Below are positions 36,201-47,754 of a stretch of DNA of 64,000 bases, in pieces (position 1 is the stretch's first letter; every line of letters begins with the position of its first letter). This DNA is from Oasisia sp. SBJ-2009 (taxonomy: Eukaryota; Annelida; Polychaeta; Sabellida; Siboglinidae). Location of the stretch: positions 23,384,520 to 23,448,519 of the forward strand of contig OZ024867.1 in NCBI GenBank assembly GCA_964017155.1, given 5' to 3'. The notes beneath the pieces are model-generated. The model did not search any database. It saw only the letters and a program-made list of their open reading frames with translations, and was not told the DNA's origin. The position numbers and the translations under genes were made by a program.

Positions 36201-37855
36201 GTATCAGTGGTGGTTGTTAATGTGGGACCCTCTTACTGGACAAGTTGTATCAGTGGTGGTTGTTAATGTGGGACCCTCTTACTGGACAAGTTGTATCAGT
36301 GGTGGTTGTTAATGTGGGACCCTCCTCTTGGACAAGTTGTATCAGTGGTGGTTGTTAATGTGGGACCCTCCTCTTGGACAAGTTGTATCAGTGGTGGTTG
36401 TTAATGTGGGACCCTCCCCTTGGACAAGTTGTATCAGTGGTGGTTGTTAATGTGGGACCCTCCTCTTGGACAAGTTGTATCAGTGGTGGTTGTTAATGTG
36501 GGACCCTCTTGGACAAGTTGTGTCAGTGGTGGTTGTTAATGTGGGACCCTCTTACTGGACAAGTTGTATCAGTGGTGGTTGTTAATGTGGGACCTTCCTC
36601 TTGGACAAGTTGTATCAGTGGTGGTTGTTAATGTGGGACCCTCTTGGACAAGTTGTGTCAGTGGTGGTTGTTAATGTGGGACCCTCTTACTGGACAAGTT
36701 GTGTCAGTGGTGGTTGTTAATGTGGGACCATCCTCTTGGACAAGTTGTATCAGTGGTGGTTGTTAATGTGGGACCCTCTTACTGGACAAGTTGTATCAGT
36801 GGTGGTTGTTAATGTGGGACCATCCTCTTGGACAAGTTGTATCAGTGGTGGTTGTTAATGTGGGACCATCCTCTTGGACAAGTTGTGTCAGTGGTGGTTG
36901 TTAATGTGGGACCCTCCTCTTGGACAAGTTGTATCAGTGGTGGTTGTTAATGTGGGACCATCCTCTTGAACAAGTTGTATCAGTGGTGGTTGTTAATGTG
37001 GGACCATCCTCTTGGACAAGTTGTATCAGTGGTGGTTGTTAATGTGGGACCATCCTCTTGGACAAGTTGTGTCAGTGGTGGTTGTTAATGTGGGACCATC
37101 CTCTTGGATAAGTTGTATCAGTGGTGGTTGTTAATGTGGGACCCTCTTGGACAAGTTGTGTCAGTGGTGGTTGTTAATGTGGGACCCTCCTCTTGGACAA
37201 GTTGTATCAGTGGTGGTTGTTAATGTGGGACCCTCTTGGACAAGTTGTATCAGTGGTGGTTGTTAATGTGGGACCCTCTTGGATAAGTTGTATCAGTGGT
37301 GGTTGTTAATGTGGGACCCTCTTGGACAAGTTGTGTCAGTGGTGGTTGTTAATGTGGGACCCTCTTGGACAAGTTGTGTCAGTGGTGGTTGTTAATGTGG
37401 GACCCTCTTGGACAAGTTGTATCAGTGGTGGTTGTTAATGTGGGACCCTCCTCTTGGACAAGTTGTATCAGTGGTGGTTGTTAATGTGGGACCCTCTTGG
37501 ACAAGTTGTATCAGTGGTGGTTGTTAATGTGGGACCATCCTCTTGGACAAGTTGTATCAGTGGTGGTTGTTAATGTGGGACCCTCTTGGACAAGTTGTGT
37601 CAGTGGTGGTTGTTAATGTGGGACCATCCTCTTGGACAAGTTGTATCAGTGGTGGTTGTTAATGTGGGACCATCCTCTTGGACAAGTTGTATCAGTGGTG
37701 GTTGTTAATGTGGGACCGTCCTCTTGGACAAGTTGTATCAGTGGTGGTTGTTAATGTGGGACCCTCTTGGACAAGTTGTATCAGTGGTGGTTGTTAATGT
37801 GGGACCCTCTTGGACAAGTTGTATCAGTGGTGGTTGTTAATGTGGGACCCTCTTC
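27246..37855. repeat. satellite subfamily B, 43/46-bp monomer
   Basis: About 235 head-to-tail copies of GGTTGTTAATGTGGGACCCT followed by CTTACTGGACAAG, CCTCTTGGACAAG or CTTGGACAAG, then TTGT(A/G)TCAGTGGT. The unit is 46 bp or, with a 3-bp deletion, 43 bp. Variants include CCTTCCTC, CCATCCTC and CCGTCCTC. Large internal duplications exist, notably a 2,875-bp tandem pair at 31,926-37,675. No transcription unit is visible. Confidence 0.98.
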
Positions 37856-38900
37856 TTGGGCCAGTTCAAACTGGTAGTTATTGGGGACCCTCGTATTGGA
37901 CCAGTTGTGATTGTGCTGGAAGTTAATGTGGACCTTCGTATTGGACCAGTTGCGACTGTGGTGGTAGTTAATGTGGACCCTCGTATTGGACCAGTTGCGA
38001 CTATGCTGGTAGTTAATGTGGACCCTCGTATTGGACCAGTTGCGACTGTGCTGGTAGTTAATGTGGACCCTCGTATTGGACCAGTTGTGATTGTGCTGGT
38101 AGTTAATGTGGACCCTCGTATTGGACCAGTTGCGACTATGCTGGTAGTTAATGTGGACCCTCGTATTGGACCAGTTGCGACTGTGCTGGTAGTTAATGTG
38201 GACCCTCGTATTTGACCAGTTGTGACTGTACTGGCAGTAATGTGGACCTTCGTATTGGACCAGTTGTGACTGTGCTGGTAGTTAATGTGGACCCTCATAT
38301 TGGACCAGTTGTGACTGCTTGTAGTTAATGTGGACCCTCGTATTGGACTTGTTGTGACTGCTTGTAGTTAATGTGGACCCTCGTATTGGACCAGTTGTGA
38401 CTTAGCTGGTAGTTAATGTGGACCCTCGTATTGGACCAGTTGTGAATCAGCTGGTAGTTAATGTGGACCCTCGTATTGGACCAGTTGTGACTGTGCTAGT
38501 AGTTAATGTGGACCCGGTATTGGACCAGTTGTGACTGCTTGTAGTTAATGTGGACCCTCGTATTAGACCTGTTGTTACTGTGCAGGTAGTTAATGTGGAC
38601 CCTCGCATTGGACCAGTTGTGACTCTCATGTTTGCTAATGTGGACCCTCGTATTGGACCAGTTGTGACTGTGCTGGCAGTTAATGTGGACCCTCATATTG
38701 GACCAGTTGTGACTGTCATGGTTGCTAATGTGAACCATCGTATTGGACCAGTTGTGACTGTGCTGATAGTCAATTTGGACCCTCGTAGAGGACCAGTTGT
38801 GTTTGTACTTGTTTTTAATGTGGGGCCTTCGTATAGGGACAGGTGTGTTTGTGCAGGTCGTTAATGTGTGCCCGCTCGTATTGGTCCAGTTGTGACTGTG
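37856..38900. repeat. satellite subfamily C, 45-bp monomer
   Basis: About 22 copies of a 45-bp unit: TTAATGTGGACCCTCGTATT, GGACCAGTTG, then (C/T)GACTGTGCTGGTAG. Because 45 is 15 codons, open frames arise on both strands (37,837-38,298 minus and 37,856-38,215 plus), which is an artefact of length. Units become more diverged toward 38,900. Confidence 0.95.
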
Positions 38901-39740
38901 CTCATATTGTACCAGATGTGTTAATGCTGTTCATTATTGTAGAACCCTCATGTTATTAAGTAATGCAGGTCCCTCATATCAGTACACTTGCTTTTTAGTT
39001 TTTATTGTTATTCAATTTTTTTAATCACTATATTTTAACGCATTATGTATTAGGCAGTTGATCAAATGAAACACGATGTACATTTTATAAGGTATCGTGA
39101 ATAAATTATGTGTTATTATTATCATGGGAACCTTGTATCGGACCAGTTATGTTTGTGTTGGTTGTTATTGTGGGACTGTTATATTGGACCAATTGTCTTT
39201 GTGCTATGGGACCACCTTTTATGTCACCGACAGTCATAGCTTTATGTAGAGACCCGAATATGGACGGGTAGAAATATGGGTGGACGAGTGGTAGACGAAG
39301 GAAGAATGAAGGAGAAAAAAGGTCTTCTAACACCATAGATATTGTTAGTTATGCCATGAAAGTGAGTGTAAATGGTGTCATATGTGTGTGTTTGTAGCTC
39401 AGATCGTCATGCACATTTGAAAGTTTGTAAACTAGCTTAACAGTTAACATCCATGTGTCCACCAAAACATGTGACTGGCAACAAGTTGGTCCTGCATAAA
39501 GCCCTGCCAACAGTTGTTGATGTGGGATGCTAGTATTTGATTAGTTCGGTCAGCAGTGATCTTTTTTTGTGGGAACTCATATTTGGCCAGTTTTGACTGC
39601 ACTGGTCAGCAATGTGGGACTCATATTGGATGAAATTTGTTATCACTGTTTTTAATGTGTGACCCTTGTATATTGGACTAGTTGTGAATGTGTTTTTTGT
39701 TGATGTGGGACTATCGTATAGGACCAGTAATTATCTTCAA
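38901..39740. repeat. degenerate right edge of the satellite field
   Basis: Isolated diverged monomers (for example TATCGGACCAGTTATG and TATTGGACTAGTTGTG) are interspersed with unrelated AT-rich DNA and the inverse copy of the 146-bp repeat. This mirrors the left edge at 22.7 kb. Confidence 0.75.
39365..39506 (-). mobile_element. second copy of the 146-bp dispersed repeat, inverted
   Basis: The complement reads CAGGGCTTTATGCAGGAC, then TTGCCAGTCACATGTTTTGG, then TTAACTGTTAAGCTAGTTT and ends ATTTACACT, matching 26,653-26,798 with scattered differences (about 142 versus 146 bp). The flanks do not show a clear target duplication. Confidence 0.8.
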
Positions 39741-41601
39741 AGAAGTCAAGTATTACATTATGTGCTGGGAACATTCTATGTAGAATTAAAGACGTGCGCA
39801 CTAAAGCCGCAGCCCACCTCGTACAATACAGTTCAGCTCACAGCCAGCAACGCAGTAACTTGGCCCGCAACCAGCCTGCACTACAAATTTACCACATCCT
39901 GTCCCTCTGCCCACCCTGTGTTACTTGGCCCGCTGCCCACCCTGTGGTTACTTGGCCCGCTGCACCATGTGGTTACTTGGCCCGCTGCCCACCCTGCACC
40001 GGCCCTACATTAACTTGGCCCACAGCCAGCCACGCAGCTCAGCCCTCAGTAATGTGTTAAAGGTCAGCCCACAGCCCATAACAGATTGAATATCTAACAT
40101 GGAATAATTCTAAATAACTAATATTTGTTGATTTTACTTAATTTATTAACTAAATTTCGTTATTTTATTCATTAAAAAATACCGATGAGTATGAGAATTA
40201 ATAAATTGCTAGTTATGCGTTATATTCACCTGTCTGTTTAACCAGTTAATTACTTGAAATTCAATTAACCACAGTTTTCAGATTGATAAAAATAATTTTA
40301 TATTGGAAGTCACTGTGGTCATTCACTATGACAACATTGAGCATAACAGAGAAGGTAATTAATCCACTACCAGGTGGTCAATTGTCACAGGTCTGTCACC
40401 AAGGTGGCCTGCACTGGGCACTGATTTATGGACATTTAGTGTCACTCAACCAGATGTCTGGGTCTGATAACTCTGATTCACTGTGGAGAGGACTGTTACC
40501 CTGGGGGGTGTGCTTGTTAGAGATGACTTTGATAACCTGCACTGTGTCTGTTGGCTGTTGCTGTGAATGAAGATAACTGATTTTGTCATCAGAACCAGTC
40601 AAGCATGACAAAGAACTTTGGCAAACCTACTGCAGATTATATCAGACATGTCATTAGTTTGTTGAATACAGGCACCATGAATTGTTATCCTGTGGGATTG
40701 TGCGTGTTATAGATGACTTTGATAACCCGTACTGGGTCTGATGAATGCCTGTTTACAGCGACTGTCGATATCTGATATCAAGATATCTGGTTCTTTCAAC
40801 ACAACCTGTCAGTTGCGACAAATAACTACAGGTTATGATAATGAAGATTAAATCAAACAAGCATAAGGAATGCAATAACAGCCTTTGATGGAGCGGTTCT
40901 ACGTCTCTCGCTAGTGACCACCTGGCCCCTTTATGTCACCTTTGCCTCTGTTGGCTTCAGTCTAGTCATGTGATGTTGTCCTGAATGTTCCCTGTAACAT
41001 CAACATGATTGTAAATATTACGCACTTTTAGCTTAATTCAGTTAAAACAAAATTATGGTTTTATATTCAGGTGTGACAAAAAACCATGGCAAATGTACCA
41101 AGGATTAAATCACACATGCCATATAATATTTGTCGAACGCAATGACAGCCTTTGGTATGCAACGGAAATAATATACAATTTTATTAAAGCAAAGACAATA
41201 AATAATAACTCTTGGTGGTGAATTGTGTAGCCGAAATCGACGTAATTCCGTGACATTTTAGTTTTGACACAGATGACTTATGAAATGCTTGTGTTTACAT
41301 GCATTTTATGTGTTATTAATTCAGCATAGTGTGTATCCCCAATCAGCAGAGCAATGATTTATCTTCTAAGTAAATTTTATCTATTTACGCTTTGATTTTC
41401 AAACTGATGGTACGCCCTGTGAGGCGTTTGCGCTAGCATAATAACATAGCCACGGGGAGTTATTTTTTGATTGTTTTGAAATGCAACTGAACACGTAATA
41501 TTTGAGTAATCATAACAAGATTTTGCGCGTAAAGAGACAAATTAATGATGTTTTTGGTTATGTAACTTTATTCCAGAAAAATTAGTACTTATCTGTAGAC
41601 T
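39741..41601. other. unique DNA with small degenerate repeats
   Basis: At 39,915-40,010 TTGGCCCGCTGC with CCACCCTG recurs four times at about 20-30 base spacing. From 40,480 to 41,160 a block recurs about three times at roughly 200-270 base spacing, with strong divergence (GATGACTTTGATAACC at about 40,521 and 40,712; GCAAT(A/G)ACAGCCTTTG at about 40,873 and 41,140). No gene was recognised. Confidence 0.5.
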
Positions 41602-41747
41602 CCCATGGTTATTATCCAGATTTCCATTCATGGATGTTTTTGCTGCAGATTAATCCATTCACTACCAGCATTTATGTAGGATCTAATATGCACCTGTCCA
41701 CACATTCAAAGTGGATATGTGTGTCTACGTCTGTGTGGTCTGTACAC
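41602..41747. repeat. conserved leader, copy 1 (short)
   Basis: Contains CTCCCATGGTTATTA, GCAGATTAATCCATTCACTA, TGCACCTGTCCACA and TTCAAAGTGGATATGTGTG directly before a 20-bp array. The same words in the same order precede the arrays at 45.0, 56.8, 61.1 and 63.2 kb. This copy lacks the upstream coding remnant. Confidence 0.85.
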
Positions 41748-42697
41748 AGATATCAGTCTAAATGGACACATACCAGTCTAAATGGACACATACCAGTGTA
41801 AATGGACATACACCAGTGTAAATGGACACATACCAGTGTAATTTGACACATACCAGTATAAATGGACACATACCAGTGTAAATGGACACATACCAGTGTA
41901 AATGCACACATACCAGTATAAATGAACACACACCAGTGTAAATGGACACATACCAGTGTAAATGGACACATACCAGTATAAATGGACACATACCAGTATA
42001 AATGAACACACACCAGTGTAAATGGACACATACCAGTGTAAATGGACACATACCAGTGTAATTGAACACATACCAGTATAAATGGACACATACCAGTGTA
42101 AATGGACACATACCAGTGTAAATGGACACATACCAGTCTAAGTGGACACATACCAGTCTAAGTGGACATACACCAGTCTAAGTGTACACATACCAGTCTA
42201 AATGGACATATACCAGTCTAAATGGACACATACCAGTATAAATGGACACATACCAGTCTAAATGGACACATGCCAGTCTAAGTGTACACATACCAGTCTA
42301 AATGGACATATACCAGTCTAAATGGACATATACCAGTCTAAATGGACACATACCAGTCTAAATGGACACATACCAGTCTAAATGGACATATACCAGTCTA
42401 AATGGACATATACCAGTCTAAGTGTACACATACCAGTCTAAATGGACACATACCAGTCTAAATGGACATATACCAGTCTAAATGGACACATACCAGTCTA
42501 AATGGACACATACCAGTCTAAATGGACATATACCAGTCTAAGTGTACACATACCAGTCTAAATGGACATATACCAGTCTAAATGGACTCATACCAGTCTA
42601 AATGGACATATACCAGTCTAAGTGTACACATACCAGTCTAAGTGTACACATACCAGTCTAAATGCACACATACCAGTCTAAATACACACCAGTCTAA
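41748..42697. repeat. 20-bp satellite array 1
   Basis: About 47 copies of ACCAGTCTAAATGGACACAT. Early copies (to about 42,120) have CCAGTGTA or CCAGTATA, later ones CCAGTCTA. A conserved trailer (CGTTTACAAACTGAACAATG and AAGTTCAAAGTTGCTCAT, to about 42,740) follows, matching 47,648-47,692 after array 2. Confidence 0.97.
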
Positions 42698-42740
42698 ACG
42701 TTTACAAACTGAACAATGATGTGAAGTTCAAAGTTGCTCA

Positions 42741-43627
42741 TGTACAGTGTGGTCGGTCCTGCTCAATGGACTTTTCTTGTAGCTGTTGGAAAAAAAAAAT
42801 CATATCCATGGTGCTCTGGTTACCTCTGAAGCCACATTGTGTCTCCAGAACTACCTCTGGTGTTATGTGGGTAGATAGTCTGTTGAGGAGGATCCTGGCG
42901 AAAATGTTGCCTTCTATGGAAAGAAGAGAGATTCCTCTATAGTTCTCACAGTCTGTTCGATCACCTTTCTTGTAGATGATTACAGTGCTGGCATCCTTCC
43001 ATGCTTGTGATACAGAATCCACCTCCCAGGCATTGGTGATTAGTTTGGTGCAGTCGGCTGAAAAAATTGTCTCCTCCGTGCTTCCATACTTCTGCAGGAA
43101 TTCCATCTCCCCCAGGTGCTTTGCCATCTTTCAGGCCGGCGATTGCTCTAGCTATCTCAGCCATGGTTGGAATCTCATCGAGGCTTGCCTTGGTTATGCG
43201 CTGCGGGATGTTGTCCAGAGATTCATGATCTATGTCGCCAGGGACATTGAGTAGCTTCTGGAAGTGTTCACTCCATCTTGCCGCAACTCTCTTGCTATCA
43301 GAGCAGGTGTTTATTCCATCTGTTGATTTCAGGTAAACAAGTCCCTTCTTCTTGGGTCCCCACACTTCCTTCAGTCCATTGTAGAAGCCCTTCATGTCGT
43401 TTCTGTCAGCAGCTCTCTGCAGATCCACTGCCTTCATTTCCCACCAGTCTGACTTCAGAGCACGTGTGCGTTTTTGCAGCAGCGTGCAGGCATCTTTGCA
43501 TGCTACAGGTGGTGGATCTAGTGCTGCTGATTTGTAACACTCTCTGGTGGGCTTGGTCTCTTCTGCTAATAAGAGTTTGTAGCTCCTGGGGTCGAACCAA
43601 TCCTGGTGTTTTCTGTCTGGCTTGCTA

Positions 43628-43628
<1 letters not shown>
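42741..43628 (-). pseudogene. truncated non-LTR retrotransposon reverse transcriptase
   Basis: On the minus strand, one frame (43,628 to about 43,080) reads KSDWWEMKAVDLQRAADRND, GFYNGLKEVWGPKKKG, RWSEHFQKLLNVPGDID and IAGLKDGKAPGGDGIPAEVW. A frameshift near 43,100 leads to KDASTVIIYKKGDRTDCENY, RGISLLSIEGNIFARILLNR and ETQCGFRGNQSTMDMIF. These are the linker after the endonuclease and the first fingers motifs of a LINE reverse transcriptase. The catalytic FADD/YADD box is missing, so the copy is cut on both sides. It sits between the trailer of array 1 and a TA run. The clade is uncertain. Confidence 0.88.
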
Positions 43629-43669
<41 letters not shown>

Positions 43670-43712
43670 ACCAAGGTTGTATATTGGAGCCTTGGATGTA
43701 CAGTATATCCCT

Positions 43713-43788
<76 letters not shown>

Positions 43789-43795
43789 GCCTTGG

Positions 43796-43842
<47 letters not shown>

Positions 43843-43851
43843 TGGAGCCTT

Positions 43852-43908
<57 letters not shown>

Positions 43909-43920
43909 GTATATTGGAGC
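43629..43920. repeat. three (CT)n(TA)n blocks inside a 19-bp array
   Basis: A TA run at 43,629-43,664 precedes the first TTGGA(A/G)CC monomers. The pattern TTGGAGCCTTGGTCTCTC..., (CT)n, (AT)n then repeats three times (CT about 43,713-43,746, 43,795-43,820 and 43,853-43,887, each followed by AT). Each block replaces the second half of a 19-bp monomer, so the microsatellite was copied together with the satellite. Confidence 0.92.
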
Positions 43921-44115
43921 CTTGGTTTTATAGTGGAGCCCTGGATGTACAGTATATTATAGCCCTGGCTATATGCTTGGGCCTTGATTGTATTTGGGAG
44001 CTTTGATTGTATATCGGAGCCCTGGCTATATACTGGAGCCTTGGTTGTATATTGGAGCTGTAGCTGTGTGTTGGAGTCCTGGCTGACACCACTGACACCA
44101 TTAATATGTCCCATG
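43665..44115. repeat. 19-bp satellite, first block (diverged)
   Basis: Diverged monomers of the TTGGAGCCNTGGNTGTATA type, interrupted by the CT/TA blocks, continue to about 44,080 (AGCCCTGGCTATATGC, AGCCTTGGTTGTATATT). They lie on the low-coordinate side of the gene remnant at 44,116-44,605. Confidence 0.9.
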
Positions 44116-44605
44116 TCACATGATGTGGCAAATACATTCCGAGCTATTTAATTGTAAAATCTCTTGCAGAGGTTTTGCAGCAGCCACTATGAATTGATTC
44201 TTAAGTTGTGAAGCTTGGCCGTCAGATCCAATCAACATTTTCTTCACACTTTCGCTAAGATTTCTTCCAGAAGATGATAGATGTAACTGTATGCAGTGGC
44301 TGCATCCTTGGATTGGGTTTGGTTGTCTGAGGTGAGGACAATTGGGTGTAGTGCTCCCTCATATCACAATACAGCAGTGAAGACACTGACCCGTGCTTGT
44401 TGACAGTGGGCAATTTGTAGTTTGTTCTGGAACACACAGGTATAGTTTTCTAAGAAATCCACCCTTAGAAGATTTTATTATCAGATACAGAGTGTTCATC
44501 ACCTGCTGCAAGTCTTTGTGTTATGTCTGTTAATGACTCCACCTGCTTCTGCTTAATGAAGCAGTTCTCCATGATTTTGGGTATGATGCTGTATATGTGA
44601 TCCAT
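44116..44605 (-). pseudogene. gene remnant copy a (DFxENY ... SDGxASQ family)
   Basis: On the minus strand the segments read, in order, MDHIYSI-like start, MENCFIKQKQ, DEHSV, then (frame-shifted) FLENY-type, TAVL-stop-YEGALHPIVLTS, KDAATAYS and KKMLIGSDGQASQLKNQFIV, ending AAAKPLQEI before the 19-bp array. The order of DFxENY, W/Q-rich, HPIV, SD, then SDGxxSQxKN is what I remember from a very multi-copy protein family of aquatic invertebrates, possibly with an RNase H-like fold. All copies have TGA where a Trp is expected after TAVL. This copy keeps the full 3' part (to PLQE), like copy e. Confidence 0.75.
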
Positions 44606-45016
44606 CAGATCAAATTGATCACATATTCAGTGTAAGGCAAATTTGAATGTCACAATATATTAAAAACATACTGAGCCAACAACGTTCTAATGATGACATT
44701 CATCAAGGATCAAATTGGCAATTACCCTTTGTGTGCTGTGAGTTTGAGTTTGCGCTTCAGTTCCCATGAAAGTAACGTTACATACAGTTTATCACCATTT
44801 CTCAGATATCATCTTCCAAGGTTCTTCTTCACCATTTCAGGTTACTTTTGCACTACAAATATCATCTCCCATGGTTCTTACCCACCATTCGTGACTGTGT
44901 TTCTGCAGATTAATCCACTCACTACCAGCATTTATGCAGTATCATATGCACCTGTCCATGCATTTAAAGTGGATATGTGTATCTTTATGTCTGTGTGTGC
45001 CGACATGCCGTATACA
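44606..45016. repeat. conserved leader, copy 2 (longest)
   Basis: AACGTTCTAATGATGACATT, TCAAGGATCAAATTGGCA, CATGAAAGTAACGTTACATA, ATATCATCTCCCATGGTTC and CAGATTAATCCACTCACTAC occur in this order before the 20-bp array. On the minus strand the leader would be sequence between two coding segments, that is intron-like. Confidence 0.85.
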
Positions 45017-47648
45017 CATAGCAGTCTAAGTAGACATATACCAGTCTAAATGGACACATACCAGTCTAAATGGACACATACCAGTCCAAGTGGACATATA
45101 CCAGTCTAATTAGACACATACAAGTCTAAATGGACACATACCAGTCCAAATGGACACATACCAGTCTAAGTAGACACATACCAGTCTAAGTGGACACATA
45201 CCAGTCTAAGTAGACACATACCAGTCTAATTGGACACATACCAGTCTAAGTAGACACATAACAGTCTAAATGGACACATACCAGTCCAAGTGGACACATA
45301 ACAGTCTAAGTAGACACATAACAGTCAAAATGGACACATACCAGTCAAAGTAGACACATACCAGTCTAAGTGGACACATACCAGTCCAACTGGACACATA
45401 CCAGTCTAAGTAGACACATAACAGTCAAAATGGACACATACCAGTCTAAGTGGACACATACCAGTCTAAGTGGACACATACCAGTCTAAGTGGACACATA
45501 CCAGTCTAAGTAGACACATAACAGTCTAAATGGACACATACCAGTCCAAGTGGACACATACCAGTCTAAGTAGACACATAACAGTCAAAATGGACACATA
45601 CCAGTCTAAGTAGACACATACCAGTCTAAGTGGACACATACCAGTCTAAGTAGACACATAACAGTCTAAATGGACACATACCAGTCCAAGTGGACACATA
45701 CCAGTCTAAGTAGACACATAACAGTCAAAATGGACACATACCAGTCTAAGTAGACACATACCAGTCTAAGTGGACACATACCAGTCTAAGTAGACACATA
45801 ACAGTCTAAATGGACACATACCAGTCCAAGTGGACACATACCAGTCTAAGTAGACACATAACAGTCAAAATGGACACATACCAGTCTAAGTAGACACATA
45901 CCAGTCTAAGTGGACACATACCAGTCTAAGTAGACACATAACAGTCTAAATGGACACATACCAGTCCAAGTGGACACATACCAGTCTAAGTAGACACATA
46001 ACAGTCAAAATGGACACATACCAGTCTAAGTAGACACATACCAGTCTAAATGGACATATACCAGTCCAGGTGGACACATACCAGTCTAAATGGACACATA
46101 CCAGTCTAAATGGACACATACCAGTCTAAGTAGACACATACCAGTCTAAGTAGACACATACCAGTCTAAGTAGACACATAACAGTCTAACTGGACACATA
46201 CCAGTCTAAATGGACACATACCAGTCCAAGTGGACACATACCAGTCTAAGTGGACACATACCAGTCTAAGTAGACACATACCAGTCTAAGTGGACACATA
46301 CCAGTCTAAGTGGACACATACCAGTCTAAGTGGACACATACCAGTCTAAGTGGACTCATACCAGTCTAAGTAGACACATACCAGTCTAAGTAGACACATA
46401 CCAGTCTAAGTGGACACATACCAGTCTAAGTAGACGCATAACAGTCAAAATGGACACATACCAGTCTAAGTAGACACATACCAGTCTAAGTGGACACATA
46501 CCAGTCCAAGTGGACACATACCAGTCTAAGTAGACACATAACAGTCAAAATGGACACATACCAGTCTAAGTGGACACATACCAGTCTAAGTGGACACATA
46601 CCAGTCTAAGTGGACACATACCAGTCTAAGTAGACACATAACAGTCTAAATGGACACATACCAGTCCAAGTGGACACATACCAGTCTAAGTAGACACATA
46701 CCAGTCTAAATGGACATATACCAGTCCAGGTGGACACATACCAGTCTAAGTAGACACATACCAGTCTAAATGGACACATACCAGTCTAAGTAGACACATA
46801 CCAGTCTAAGTAGACACATACCAGTCTAAGTAGACACATAACAGTCTAACTGGACACATACCAGTCTAAATGGACACATACCAGTCCAAGTGGACACATA
46901 CCAGTCTAAGTGGACACATACCAGTCTAAGTAGACACATACCAGTCTAAGTGGACACATACCAGTCTAAGTGGACACATACCAGTCTAAGTGGACTCATA
47001 CCAGTCTAAGTAGACACATACCAGTCTAAGTAGACACATACCAGTCTAAGTGGACACATACCAGTCTAAGTAGACTGATACCAGTCTAAGTGGACACATA
47101 CCAGTCTAAGTGGACACATACCAGTCTAAGTGGACACATACCAGTCTAAGTGGACACATACCAGTCTAAGTGGACACATACCAGTCTAAGTGGACTCATA
47201 CCAGTCTAAGTGGACACATACCAGTCTAAGTAGACACATACCAGTCCAAGTGGACACATACCAGTCTAAGTGGACACATACCAGTCTAAGTAGACACATA
47301 CCACTATAAATGGACACACACATACCAGTCTAAATGGACACATACCAGTCGAAGTCGACACATACCAGTCTAAGTAGACACATACCAGTCTAAGTAGACA
47401 CATACCAGTCTAAGTGGACACATACAAGTCCAAATGGACACATGCCAGTCTAAATGGACACATACCAGTCTAAGTGGACACATACAAGTCCAAGTGGACA
47501 CATACCAGTCTAAGTGGACACATACCAGTCTAAGTGGACACATACCAGTCTAAGTGGACAGATACCAGTCTAAGTAGACACATACCAGTCTAAATGGACA
47601 CATGCCAGTCAAAATGGACACATACCAGTCTAAACACACACCAGTCTA
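45017..47648. repeat. 20-bp satellite array 2
   Basis: About 130 copies of ACCAGTCTAAGTGGACACAT with TAGACACAT, CCAGTCC and ACAGTCAAAA variants. Seven-monomer (140-bp) higher-order units are visible: ACAGTCTAAATGG recurs at 45,521, 45,661, 45,801 and 45,941. A block containing ACATATACCAGTCCAGG (46,051 and 46,711) and ACAGTCTAACTGG (46,181 and 46,841) is duplicated 660 bp apart. It ends in the trailer TGTTTACAAACTGAACAATG. Confidence 0.97.
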
Positions 47649-47754
47649 AATGTTTACAAACTGAACAATGGTGTAAAGTTCAAAATTGCTCATTGCTACT
47701 AAATATTTTTTTCTAGTGGCAGGCGTAATATTATTCTACTTAGTCGCAACGTAT
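47649..47754. other. trailer after 20-bp array 2
   Basis: TTTACAAACTGAACAATGGT and AAAGTTCAAAATTGCTCATT match the trailer at 42,698-42,740. About 60 bases of AT-rich DNA then precede the 19-bp array. Confidence 0.8.

Noticed and set aside
37837..38298. Collagen-like or antifreeze-like repeat protein
   Set aside because: The 45-bp unit is in phase by length. Both strands are open, and the array grades into frames full of stops.
22976..38900. CRISPR-like array
   Set aside because: Units are directly adjacent with no unique spacers, the genome is eukaryotic, and there are no cas genes.
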